A stretch of DNA of 28,472 nucleotides from the NCBI GenBank assembly GCA_002448555.1, contig DJYV01000031.1, positions 1 through 28,472 of the forward strand. Direction: 5' to 3'. The position numbers and the translations under genes are program-made. The stretch is from Flavobacteriales bacterium UBA6969 (lineage in GTDB: Bacteria; Bacteroidota; Bacteroidia; Flavobacteriales_D; Sanyastnellaceae). Below are positions 1 through 7,752 of this stretch, piece by piece. The notes under the pieces were generated by a model, which ran no database searches, was not told the origin of the DNA, and saw only the letters and a program-made list of their open reading frames with translations. The stretch's first letter is position 1. Each line of letters begins with the position of its first letter.

Positions 1-1778
1 TCAATCTGGTACCATTTGACCTCATCAAGCGCGATGTCAACGTAGTCGGTGGAATAAAACCAACCACGCCAAAACCAATCCAAATCCACACCAGAAGCAT
101 CTTCCATGGTGCGGAAAAAATCCGCAGGCGATGGGTGCTTGAAGGCCCAGCGACGGGAGTACTCCTTGAAGGCATAATCGAACAGCTCACGGCCCATGAT
201 GGTCTCGCGCAAGATGTTCAACGCGGTTGCGGGTTTGCCGTAGGCGTTGTTACCGAACTGGTAGATCGATTCCGAGTTGGTCATGATGGGGCTGATGCGC
301 GATTTGTCGCCGCCCATGTAATTGCGAATGTCCCGAGCTGCACCGCGCCGGGAGGGGTAATCACGGTCAAACTCTTTTTCAGTCAGGTACTGCACAAACG
401 TATTCAACCCCTCGTCCATCCACGTCCACTGGCGCTCATCCGAGTTGATGATCATGGGGAAGAAATTGTGTCCAACCTCGTGGATGATCACCGATATCAT
501 TCCAATTTTGGTTCGCTCCGTATAGGTGCCATCCGGTTCAGGACGGCCACCATTGAAACAAATCATTGGGTACTCCATTCCGATCCACTTGGTGTGAACC
601 GATATGGCCACCGGGTACGGGTAATCGATGGTGAATTTCGAATACGTCTTCAGGGTTTGCACAACGGCTTTCGTAGAGTACTGCTCCCACAGCGGGTTGC
701 CCTCTTTGGGGTAGAAACTCATGGCCAACGGCGACTTATTTCCCACCTTGACCGCCATGGCATCCCAGATGAATTTTCGGCTGGACGCCCACCCGAAATC
801 CCGGACATTCTCCGCATCAAAAATCCACGTTTTGGTTCCTGATTTCTTGCCCTGTTCAGCGGTTCGCGCCTCGTCCTCGTTGACAATCATCACGGGCTGG
901 TCGTACGTTTTGCGCGCCTGTTGCAAACGCTTTCGCTGCGTCGGCGTCAACACGGATTTTTCGTTCTTTAAAACGCCGGTCGAAGCCACTACGTGATCAG
1001 CCGGAACGGTGATTTCGACGTGGTAATCTCCGAAGTTCAAGGTGAATTCACCTGAACCTAAGAACTGCTTGTTTTGCCACCCCTCGTTGTCCATGTACAC
1101 CACCAAACGCGGGTAAAACTGAGCGATGGTGTACAGGTAATTGCCCTCCTGTTCAAAGTACTCGTAACCACTGCGTCCACCGTCTTGCATGCGGTCGTTG
1201 ATGTTGTACCACCACGCCACATCAAACACGAACGTGCCTCCTGGCTTCAACGGAGCAGGCAAGTCGATGCGCATCATCGTTTTGTTGATGGTGTACTTCA
1301 ACGGTCTACCGGTTTCGTCCCATACGTATTGGATTTTGAACCCTCCGTCAAAGGAAGGTTCGAAGCCCTGAATACTTCCGAAACTGCTGCGTTCGTTGAT
1401 GCGGGATTCGCGGATTTTGTAGCTGTCGCTGTCCAAGGCACGGACATTCTGATCCAGCTGCAGCCACAGGTAGCGCAGTTCATCAGGGCTGTTGTTCTTG
1501 TACAGAATGCGCTCTTCTCCATCGATGCGCTGGTTCTCATCGTCCAAGGTCACCTGGATGTTGTAGTCGACTTGCTGTTGCCAGTATTCATGCCCTGGCG
1601 CTCCGCTCGCTGTGCGGTAGACATTGGGAGTCGGCAACGCTTGGCCGAGTTGCTTGAATTTGCTTTCATTGACTTGCGTTGGCACATCCTGCAGGGTCTG
1701 CTGTGCCAGGGAAAAAGAAACTGCGCAGGTCCCAATGAGGACACCCAAAGCAGCCATGCGAAAAAGGTTCTGAGCCAT
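1..1778 (-). CDS. M1 family metallopeptidase (aminopeptidase N-like), C-terminus cut by window edge
   Basis: This is a secreted or periplasmic zinc aminopeptidase-like protein that would remove N-terminal residues from peptides. Translating the minus strand from the ATG at 1778 gives 592 residues with no stop before the left edge, so the C-terminal part is missing. Residues 1-26 look like a signal peptide ending in SLAQ. The zinc motif HEVGH lies at residues 433-437, and the third ligand is Glu456 in WMDEGLNTF, exactly the HExxH-x18-E spacing of M1 (gluzincin) peptidases. The exopeptidase substrate motif appears as GMEYP at 400-404, where GAMEN is the textbook form; this variant is seen in a Bacteroidota branch of the family. 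The gene lies 51 bases downstream of the GIN lipoprotein on the same strand, so it may be co-transcribed with mazG and that gene. The family call is secure; the natural substrate cannot be read from the sequence. Confidence 0.93.
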   Translation of the reverse strand, partial: MAQNLFRMAALGVLIGTCAVSFSLAQQTLQDVPTQVNESKFKQLGQALPTPNVYRTASGAPGHEYWQQQVDYNIQVTLDDENQRIDGEERILYKNNSPDELRYLWLQLDQNVRALDSDSYKIRESRINERSSFGSIQGFEPSFDGGFKIQYVWDETGRPLKYTINKTMMRIDLPAPLKPGGTFVFDVAWWYNINDRMQDGGRSGYEYFEQEGNYLYTIAQFYPRLVVYMDNEGWQNKQFLGSGEFTLNFGDYHVEITVPADHVVASTGVLKNEKSVLTPTQRKRLQQARKTYDQPVMIVNEDEARTAEQGKKSGTKTWIFDAENVRDFGWASSRKFIWDAMAVKVGNKSPLAMSFYPKEGNPLWEQYSTKAVVQTLKTYSKFTIDYPYPVAISVHTKWIGMEYPMICFNGGRPEPDGTYTERTKIGMISVIIHEVGHNFFPMIINSDERQWTWMDEGLNTFVQYLTEKEFDRDYPSRRGAARDIRNYMGGDKSRISPIMTNSESIYQFGNNAYGKPATALNILRETIMGRELFDYAFKEYSRRWAFKHPSPADFFRTMEDASGVDLDWFWRGWFYSTDYVDIALDEVKWYQI

Positions 1779-1829
1779 GGTAAAGAATAGGTCAACAATT
1801 TACATCAACCCCGACAGAAATGGACATGT

Positions 1830-2600
1830 TCAATCCTCCCAGATCAAATCTCCACTCCCATTGCGGATCACCTGGTATTCCAACGGTTCTGGAAGCCGCC
1901 CTACCACATTGCCATGGCTGTTCAATGCGACATACGCGTATTGCGTTGCTTGGAACCGAAATGGAGGGTGCGCAGATTGATTGATGAATGCGCGTTCGGC
2001 GAGCACCGCTTCCGCATTCACCCCCGACAAGCCCGAAGCATATAGCGCCAGCGTTTGGACGGTACCTTTAGCCCGAGCAATGCACGCGCCGGAATGCAGG
2101 CGAATCGTCAAACTGTCCAATTCACCATCAAGTTCAATGAAACCGGCGTAGGCATACGTATCGATGGCAACTGCCGCCGTTGAATCCGACCAAGACGCAT
2201 CCAACCGACCTTGCCCATGCAAAGCGATTTCAGCGATGACCGGAGTCCGTATGGTCAACTCCACAATGGTGCCGAGGTCACGCATCCATTGGCAGCGGTC
2301 CTCATGGCCCAATTCGAGTACATCGCCTTCCCAACGCGACCACCGATGTGCGAGGACGTTTTCGGGACCACGCCATACCAATTCAGTGGCGTTAGAGTCC
2401 CATGTTTCGAGGACAACATGCATGTGGTCATGCAGCTTCAACCCACGGGGCGCTGCGGCGTATTCCTCAACGATTTCGGTCCAATCTCCTGCCCGCATCA
2501 GGCACGCCGGAGCATCGGGCCGGTCGCAGCCTCCAAACCCGATTAACACCAGGCTCAACAGGCCCAAACAGCGTCCAATGGAGGCGGTCGATCGCATCAT
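1830..2600 (-). CDS. GIN-domain (DUF2807) putative lipoprotein
   Basis: The protein has 256 residues. An N-terminal hydrophobic stretch ends in GFGGC, with Cys25 as the likely lipidation site, although the lipobox is imperfect (Phe at -3). The rest is a repetitive beta-rich region with alternating short hydrophobic strands, for example LDGELDSLTIRL and AKGTVQTLALYASG, closing with NGSGDLIWED. This resembles the right-handed beta-helical GIN/DUF2807 'auto-transporter adhesin head' proteins common in Bacteroidota. Their molecular role is not established, so none is assigned. The start ATG overlaps the mazG stop (ATGA), which implies translational coupling and one operon. Two adjacent ATGs (2600 and 2597) are possible starts; the first gives the overlap. 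Confidence 0.75.
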   Translation of the reverse strand: MMRSTASIGRCLGLLSLVLIGFGGCDRPDAPACLMRAGDWTEIVEEYAAAPRGLKLHDHMHVVLETWDSNATELVWRGPENVLAHRWSRWEGDVLELGHEDRCQWMRDLGTIVELTIRTPVIAEIALHGQGRLDASWSDSTAAVAIDTYAYAGFIELDGELDSLTIRLHSGACIARAKGTVQTLALYASGLSGVNAEAVLAERAFINQSAHPPFRFQATQYAYVALNSHGNVVGRLPEPLEYQVIRNGSGDLIWED

Positions 2601-3412
2601 TCAAGGGGAGTGGAAGACATCGCCGTTTTTGCGCGATCCCAGTAAGCATCCAATTCCGTCAGGGACATCTCTGCCATGGTTTTGCCTCCTTGTTCCACAT
2701 CAGCTTGAATCGCGGATTCCATGTGCTGAAAGCGGGCTTGAAATCGTCGGTTGGTGCGCTCCAACGCCTCGTCAGGGTTAATGTCCTTGAAGCGCGCATA
2801 ATTCACGAGGGCAAACAACACATCGCCAAACTCATCCGCAGCGCGGTCGGGGTCGACGTCCACCTCGGCTTGAAATTCCGCGAGTTCCTCCTGCACCTTG
2901 TCCCAGACTTGACCAGCGTGCTCCCAATCAAAACCAACGCCCCGAACCTTGTCCTGAATGCGGTAGGCTTTGACCAAGCTCGGCAGCCCTTTTGGCACGC
3001 CTTCCAGTACGGATTTTTTCCCTTCCTTGAGCTTCAATTGCTCCCAGTTGGCCTTCACCGTTTCCTCGTCGTTGGCCTCAACATCTCCGTATATGTGCGG
3101 GTGCCGGTCGACTAACTTATCGCAAATGCCATTCAAGCTGTCCGCAATGTCCCAGCCTCCTTGATTGCGAGGCGTCTCACTGGCGATTTGGGCATAAAAA
3201 ACCATGTGCAGCAGCAAGTCTCCCGTTTCCTTTCGGATCTCATCCATGTCAGCATCCATGATTGCTTCAGACAATTCATAGGTCTCTTCGATGGTCAAAT
3301 GCCGGAGTGTTTCAAACGTCTGTTTGCGGTCCCACGGGCATTGTTCCCGCAAATCCCCCATGATTTTCAATAGCCGTTCAAAGGCGGCCAATTTCTCTTC
3401 GGTCCTGTGCAT
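2597..3412 (-). CDS. mazG: Nucleoside triphosphate pyrophosphohydrolase MazG
   Basis: MazG hydrolyses (d)NTPs to the monophosphate and pyrophosphate, which helps clear aberrant nucleotides from the cytosol. The 271-residue protein has the tandem two-domain MazG form and is close to the E. coli length of 263. The first domain carries the metal-binding ExxE...ExxD motif as E43-x2-E46 and E62-x2-D65, preceded by the family signature CPWDRKQTFETL. The second domain has EELAEFQAEV followed by DEFGDVLFALVN. I chose the ATG at 3412. An in-frame TTG at 3448 would add 12 residues with no family similarity and would lie across the likely promoter. A perfect -7 box sits 4 bases upstream of this ATG. The stop overlaps the start of the GIN lipoprotein. 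Confidence 0.96.
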   Translation of the reverse strand: MHRTEEKLAAFERLLKIMGDLREQCPWDRKQTFETLRHLTIEETYELSEAIMDADMDEIRKETGDLLLHMVFYAQIASETPRNQGGWDIADSLNGICDKLVDRHPHIYGDVEANDEETVKANWEQLKLKEGKKSVLEGVPKGLPSLVKAYRIQDKVRGVGFDWEHAGQVWDKVQEELAEFQAEVDVDPDRAADEFGDVLFALVNYARFKDINPDEALERTNRRFQARFQHMESAIQADVEQGGKTMAEMSLTELDAYWDRAKTAMSSTPLE

Positions 3413-3416
3413 GTTA

Positions 3417-3424
3417 CAAAGGTA
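3417..3424 (-). promoter_or_regulatory. -7 promoter box TACCTTTG of mazG
   Basis: On the minus strand this is TACCTTTG, a perfect match to the Bacteroidota -7 consensus TAnnTTTG. A TTG that could serve as the -33 element lies 21 bases upstream. Only four bases (TAAC) separate the box from the mazG ATG, so transcription should start at or next to the start codon. No experimental start site is available. Confidence 0.65.
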
Positions 3425-3432
3425 TGCCTTGC

Positions 3433-3440
3433 TAAATTCG
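3433..3440 (+). promoter_or_regulatory. Candidate -7-like box TAAATTCG of the acyloxyacyl hydrolase gene
   Basis: TAAATTCG differs from TAnnTTTG at one position and ends seven bases before the ATG at 3448. The identical octamer at the identical distance precedes prfC. This is a weak call from sequence similarity alone. Confidence 0.35.
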
Positions 3441-3447
3441 GACGACA

Positions 3448-4527
3448 ATGGCCTCCCTTCGAATCCATATGCACCAAATGGGCTTTTGGCTCAGCCTATC
3501 CGTCGCCTTGCCCCTTAGCGCCCAACAAACGACGTGGAGCGTGGGGACGAGCTTGGGGTACGCGCTGCCCCACAGAAGCGAGATGCTCGCTTTGGTGACC
3601 GGCCATTCCCGCGAGATGACTTGCCGCATTGGTAACTGGCACACCACCGGTTGGCGGCAGAACTGGCAACAGCACGGTCCGGTTTGGCAAGGCGTTCAGG
3701 CTGGATGGCTGAACGGAGGAAGTGAAGAATTGGGGGACATGGCGAGCGCCATGTGGTTGGTGGAATTGCCCGTTCGGCGGCGTTGGCATATCGAGCTGGG
3801 ATCGGGCCTGGGGTGGTCCACCTCCCCTTACGACCCTATCGAACGGCCTTTGTCCATCGCCATTGGCAGCCGACTGAACGCAGGTATTCACCTTGGCACC
3901 ACGGTTCAGGTGGTTCAGCGTGAGCAAAGCTGGGTGGCTGTGGGCGCGGGATTCACCCATTTTTCGAATGGCGCACTGGCCCTACCAAACTTGGGCATCA
4001 ATAACGTGCACCTCCGTGTTCGCGCAGGATGGAAGACGCCGCACCGATTTCCCGAACGCACGCCCGCCGCTTGGATGGACACCACCGAGGGCTGGCATTG
4101 GGCCTGCGCAGGTCGCATCGGTGCACGCGACATCAATCTGCCCGGTGGCGTGCTCCATCCCACGGTGAGTGTTGGTGCATATGCACAACGCAAAGCAACG
4201 GCGACCCACTCGTGGGTGCTAGCCGTCGACCTCGCACACAACCAAAGCCTGCGGCAATTCAGCGAAACGCCGCTGTCCATGCCGCAAAAGCTTCAACTTT
4301 CAAGCCTCGCCGGCGTCAACCTCCATTTTGGGCATGCGCAGTTGATGCTGCTCCAAGGGTGGGTATGGACCCGACCGGACGAAGCCCTCGGCCGCCTGCC
4401 TTTCCAAACCATTTTGGCCTATGCTGTTCGCCCTTCTTGGGCCATCGAAATGGGATTGCGTTCCTTTCGTATTAGGGCCGATTACCCGTTCATCGGCATA
4501 CGATACAGGTCTCATGCATCCCGCTGA
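3448..4527 (+). CDS. PagL-like acyloxyacyl hydrolase (lipid A 3-O-deacylase family)
   Basis: This is an outer-membrane beta-barrel enzyme of the PagL/acyloxyacyl hydrolase family, which removes an ester-linked acyl chain from lipid A. The 359-residue protein begins with a signal peptide (cleavage after PLSAQ, about residue 26). It continues as alternating amphipathic beta strands with aromatic girdles and ends in a short strand. The family core is GFTHFSNG with His171 and Ser173, followed by PNLGINN at 180-186. Family knowledge places the catalytic His and Ser at HxS and a Glu about 12 residues after the Ser; here that position appears to be Asn185. Start codons at 3469 and 3478 would also leave a usable signal peptide. 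The gene is divergent from mazG, and its stop directly abuts the stop of the convergent gene at 4528. Confidence 0.8.
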   Translation: MASLRIHMHQMGFWLSLSVALPLSAQQTTWSVGTSLGYALPHRSEMLALVTGHSREMTCRIGNWHTTGWRQNWQQHGPVWQGVQAGWLNGGSEELGDMASAMWLVELPVRRRWHIELGSGLGWSTSPYDPIERPLSIAIGSRLNAGIHLGTTVQVVQREQSWVAVGAGFTHFSNGALALPNLGINNVHLRVRAGWKTPHRFPERTPAAWMDTTEGWHWACAGRIGARDINLPGGVLHPTVSVGAYAQRKATATHSWVLAVDLAHNQSLRQFSETPLSMPQKLQLSSLAGVNLHFGHAQLMLLQGWVWTRPDEALGRLPFQTILAYAVRPSWAIEMGLRSFRIRADYPFIGIRYRSHASR

Positions 4528-6306
4528 TTAGAGACAAATGGTGCCGAATGCACCCAGAAACATCAGGAGATCGCCTGTGTTCACCTGACCGTCCTGGTTG
4601 ATGTCTTCGGGGCATGAAACCGATGTCGGCAATTGACAGGAACCGTCGTCCCATAGTGCGTTCGGGTCGTAATTTTCAGCCTCGGGCCAGGTGCATCCAG
4701 CACACGTTGTTACCTCACAGGAACCGTCGTCAACCGTTGCATTCGGATTGTAATTGCACGCGAAATCGTAGGTGCACCCCGTAACGCCCACTTCAGGATC
4801 GACCCATTCTCCAAAAAGGCCCAGCTGTTCCATGTACGTCCAGCACGTCAACCAATTGGAGCCATCCGAGTTGAATGCCCCGATGTAATCTACTGGGATA
4901 AACCATGGGTCCGAGGGCAGGTATGTTTCAGCAACCGTGAAATCAGCGCCTGCAACCGGCGATAAATTGATGGCATCGGTGATGTGCCCAGCTTCGGAGG
5001 CAAATTCCGCATCGAATTGCGGATCGGACGCGTAGTTGTTGTTGTCGATGAAATGGGCCTCAATCTCCTCCTGGCCATTGAAGACAAACCCCTCGTTGTA
5101 CAAAATCATTTCGGCGATGCCCGATGAATCGCCAATGGCCCAGAATCGGTTGTTGTGAATTTGTGTCTCGCCGAAAAGGAACAACTCCCATGCATCACAT
5201 GGGTCCTCATCCTCGAAGTCAATGCCCAAACCGTAATGGGCAAAAAGGCTGTTGTACATGCGTACCCCGGCTCCGTTGTGCATGCGAATGGCTGTGGCTG
5301 TGCCCTTGCCGATGTAGGTTTGGTTGTGCAGCATCGGGTTCGAATACGGCATGAAGGTCATGTCGACGTCGAATTCTTCATAATCGTCGCCTTCGTAATC
5401 GCCTCCGTGTTCACCGGCGCCGTTAAGTTCATCGGTGATGGAGAAAATGAATTGCCCGTTGCCCTGCCAACCCTGGTCGTATTCCAATCCGTCTTCCTGG
5501 TTGAATGCCAGCCCGAGGTACCGCACATTGACGAGCCCACCGAAGATCTGCACACCGTCATCACCGCTGGCCACCGCTTCGATGTATTCCACGGTGGTTT
5601 CAGGGCCCACACCACACAACGTTAACGCGTTGGTCTCCAATCCGTTTTCAAACTGGCTGATGCCCATCGACGTGGACGCATGCCGCAGGCTGAGGTAGCG
5701 CAACACACCCGAAGACGGATACAGCGTTCCGTCTCCTCCGTACACGTGGCGATTTTGGCCCGTCGGGTCCACCACTCCTTCGGCTTCATCGTTGCCATCA
5801 AACGTGTTCAATGCCCCGTCCCCACACACAATCAACCCGCCCCACATTCCACGCACATCGTAACCTGAACTTCCATCCATGGGATCGCCCTCATACGTGA
5901 AAACGATGGGGCAATTGGAAGTTCCATCCGCGACAATCGTCGCGCCAGCACTGACAACAAGGCTTCCCGCTTCTTGGCTAAAGATGTAATCCTGGCGCGG
6001 CGAAGGGTTCCCGTTGGGCAACGTATAGGTCAAGGTATCGCTGACAATTCCCGTCCTCCCTTGGATGACGGTCCCCGGAAAAATGGTCAACGCATCCCCG
6101 GGGTTGACAAAGACCGTCTCAGTCAATACGTAAAGCGAATCGCACGACCACGTCACCGTTCCAGTGCCCATACCGTCGGCATCGCCCACTTCGACAATGG
6201 GACGGTCGGCTACAGGCGGACAGTTGCACGGCCCCAATTGAGCTGACGCCAGGGACGACGAAAGGGCTGCACCCCCTGCCAAAATGTGAACGAATGCGCG
6301 TTTCAT
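4528..6306 (-). CDS. Secreted beta-structure protein with two Cys-rich repeats and a dockerin-like C-terminus
   Basis: The protein has 592 residues with a signal peptide of about 22 residues (SLASAQ). The body resembles the parallel beta-helix surface proteins of marine Bacteroidota: a recurrent start of the form 'TVTWSCDSLYVLTETVFV', then 'GDALTIFPGTVIQGR', a WGGLIVCG turn, and many Asp/Glu/Gly/Asn-rich loops. It carries two 22-residue repeats at 510-531 and 537-558, each built as GCT...NY(N/D)PNA...DDGSC. The tail from Cys565 to Cys591 contains one EF-hand/dockerin-type loop, DINQDGQVNTGD (568-579), followed by LLMFLGAFG. There is no recognisable type A T9SS sorting domain, so the terminal module may act as the sorting or anchoring tag; that is inference. 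It shares no gap with the convergent hydrolase gene. No specific function can be assigned. Confidence 0.8.
   Translation of the reverse strand: MKRAFVHILAGGAALSSSLASAQLGPCNCPPVADRPIVEVGDADGMGTGTVTWSCDSLYVLTETVFVNPGDALTIFPGTVIQGRTGIVSDTLTYTLPNGNPSPRQDYIFSQEAGSLVVSAGATIVADGTSNCPIVFTYEGDPMDGSSGYDVRGMWGGLIVCGDGALNTFDGNDEAEGVVDPTGQNRHVYGGDGTLYPSSGVLRYLSLRHASTSMGISQFENGLETNALTLCGVGPETTVEYIEAVASGDDGVQIFGGLVNVRYLGLAFNQEDGLEYDQGWQGNGQFIFSITDELNGAGEHGGDYEGDDYEEFDVDMTFMPYSNPMLHNQTYIGKGTATAIRMHNGAGVRMYNSLFAHYGLGIDFEDEDPCDAWELFLFGETQIHNNRFWAIGDSSGIAEMILYNEGFVFNGQEEIEAHFIDNNNYASDPQFDAEFASEAGHITDAINLSPVAGADFTVAETYLPSDPWFIPVDYIGAFNSDGSNWLTCWTYMEQLGLFGEWVDPEVGVTGCTYDFACNYNPNATVDDGSCEVTTCAGCTWPEAENYDPNALWDDGSCQLPTSVSCPEDINQDGQVNTGDLLMFLGAFGTICL
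4633..4779 (-). repeat. Two tandem 22-codon Cys-rich repeats
   Basis: Within the preceding protein, residues 510-531 (4714-4779) and 537-558 (4633-4698) repeat the pattern GCT, four residues, x-NY-(N/D)-PNA-x2-DDGSC. The nucleotide identity is clearest around the GACGACGGTTCCTGT part of each copy. The conserved Asp and Cys residues suggest a small calcium- and/or disulfide-stabilised module. Confidence 0.8.
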
Positions 6307-6387
6307 GCCGTTGGTTAAGCACCTATAATTTACGCAAATTCCCGCAGATTCTTGATTTTACCTGTCGGTGAACCGCTCAGAACCCCC

Positions 6388-6395
6388 TAATTTTG
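6388..6395 (+). promoter_or_regulatory. -7 promoter box TAATTTTG of the 67-residue membrane protein
   Basis: TAATTTTG is an exact match to TAnnTTTG and ends four bases (GCGT) before the ATG at 6400. No good -33 TTG is seen at the usual spacing. The geometry predicts a leaderless transcript. Confidence 0.6.
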
Positions 6396-6399
6396 GCGT

Positions 6400-6603
6400 A
6401 TGGAATGGAAAGTTGTTCTCCTCGCTATTGCACTGCTCGCCATCGGGTTTGCAGGGATTGCCATCAAAATCCTCGTCAAAAAGGACGGGCAATTTGCAGG
6501 AACTTGTGCCAGCCAGAACCCGCTTCTCAACAAAGACGGAGAAGCGTGCTCCCTCTGTGGAGCCCGTCCAGAGGAGCAGTGCAGGGCTGAAGAAGCCGCT
6601 TGA
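6400..6603 (+). CDS. Small single-pass membrane protein with four conserved-type cysteines
   Basis: The protein has 67 residues: a transmembrane helix at about residues 4-26, a basic stretch (KKDG), then a short soluble tail. The tail reads FAGTCASQNP ... EACSLCGARPEEQC, placing cysteines at 36, 50, 53 and 61 (C-x13-C-x2-C-x7-C). It resembles the short Bacteroidota proteins annotated only as 'membrane or secreted protein'. The spacing could form a small metal-binding or redox knuckle, which is inference. An in-frame promoter box directly upstream, a good start and codon use like its neighbours support a real gene. It converges on apbE, the last gene of the Na+-NQR operon, with a 15-base gap. 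Confidence 0.75.
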   Translation: MEWKVVLLAIALLAIGFAGIAIKILVKKDGQFAGTCASQNPLLNKDGEACSLCGARPEEQCRAEEAA

Positions 6604-6618
6604 CGGGCTCTGCTCGAT

Positions 6619-7752
6619 TTATTGAATCACCAGGCCTTCCCAGCCCGCTGATTGCCAGGCCTCCCACTCTCCTGTCCCTCCATCGCTGATAAAGTAGGCC
6701 TCAACGCGCTCAAACGGGTTGGCCGCTCGGTACGTTTCAATGAAGCGCTGTCCCTCTTCAGGCCCCCAGACCATGCACGCCGTGGCGAGCGCATCTGCGG
6801 TACTGGCATTGACCGCGTGCACCGTGGCGCTGAGCAGACCGTGCTGCACCGGATAGCCATTGAATGGGCTGATGGTATGCGAACGCTTGACGCCATCCTC
6901 TTCGTAGAACTTCCGGTAATTCCCACTGGTGCAAATGGCCGCATCGGTGATGCCGACAATTGCTTGGGGTTCGCGTTGGTCCAATCCGTCTTCGGATTCA
7001 ACGGGCCGATCAATGGCTATGCGCCACGGATTCCCGTCGGAACGCTTCCCTCCGCACCGAACCTCTCCCCCGACTTCCAACATGAAATTCGACGCACCTC
7101 GGGATTGCAGCAATTCAGCGAGTAAATCCACCGTCATCCCCTGGGCAATGCCATTGAAATCAATTCGGGTCTCCGGGTCCCGCTTGCGTACCGTTGTAAA
7201 CCGGTATTGCTTCGCCTCCGTGACTTCGTTCAAGTCAATGCGTTCAAATGACAACCCCACGTGCGGCATGAGCACCTGTACGTCCTCATTCGTGACTTCA
7301 GAGCGCTTGGACAGACCGAACCCCCACAATTCAACCAATGGTTGGACCGTCGGGTCAAAAGCCCCCTGAGAAGCCGCATGCAAGTCAAGCGTCTGGGCCC
7401 AGATGGACGACCACAATCCGGTGCTATCGACAAATTGAAACAGGGAATCCGAACGATCGAAGGCATTGATAGCGTTAATGCGCGACGCCGGGCGCCACAG
7501 ATTGAATTCGACGTCAACGGCTTCGAGCACTGAATCTATAGCTGCCTGCGGGATAGAATCTGCCCCGTGGTATTTGACCATATAGGTCGTGCCCTGGGTT
7601 TCGCCCGTGTGCACTGTATCCGTTACCGTTGGCGGAGGGGTGCCACACGCCGAGAACAACAAGGCAATTAGGCCTAAAACGCCAACACCCCGTAGCACAG
7701 AAGCCACAGGGTGTTGGTTTATTTTGAGATTGGAATTAGCCTCCAAAATCAT
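6619..7752 (-). CDS. apbE: FAD:protein FMN transferase ApbE, lipoprotein form
   Basis: ApbE uses FAD to attach FMN by a phosphoester bond to a Thr in target proteins, including NqrB and NqrC, on the periplasmic side. The 377-residue protein has an N-terminal hydrophobic segment ending in LLFSAC, with Cys36 as the likely lipidation site. Family features follow in order: GETQGTTYMVKYHG (50-63), RINAIN, FDPTVQPLVELWGFG (132-146), IDFNGIAQGMTVD (197-209), LEVGGEVRCGGK, SGNYRKFYEEDG, HTISPFNGYPV (292-302) and NASTADALATA (315-325). The last two contribute FMN and metal binding. Its start overlaps the nqrF stop by 17 bases, so it is the seventh gene of the nqr operon and its likely targets are encoded beside it (Thr225 of NqrB, Thr237 of NqrC). 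Confidence 0.96.
   Translation of the reverse strand: MILEANSNLKINQHPVASVLRGVGVLGLIALLFSACGTPPPTVTDTVHTGETQGTTYMVKYHGADSIPQAAIDSVLEAVDVEFNLWRPASRINAINAFDRSDSLFQFVDSTGLWSSIWAQTLDLHAASQGAFDPTVQPLVELWGFGLSKRSEVTNEDVQVLMPHVGLSFERIDLNEVTEAKQYRFTTVRKRDPETRIDFNGIAQGMTVDLLAELLQSRGASNFMLEVGGEVRCGGKRSDGNPWRIAIDRPVESEDGLDQREPQAIVGITDAAICTSGNYRKFYEEDGVKRSHTISPFNGYPVQHGLLSATVHAVNASTADALATACMVWGPEEGQRFIETYRAANPFERVEAYFISDGGTGEWEAWQSAGWEGLVIQ

Noticed and set aside
135..1790. Plus-strand frames of 235 and 238 codons inside the M1 peptidase
   Set aside because: The minus strand encodes an intact peptidase with the full zinc motif; the plus frames have no motifs.
3413..3448. TTG start for mazG at 3448
   Set aside because: It would add 12 residues unlike the family and would place the perfect -7 box inside the coding region.
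4633..4779. CRISPR or other short tandem repeat array
   Set aside because: There are only two copies, in frame and coding for a Cys-rich protein module.
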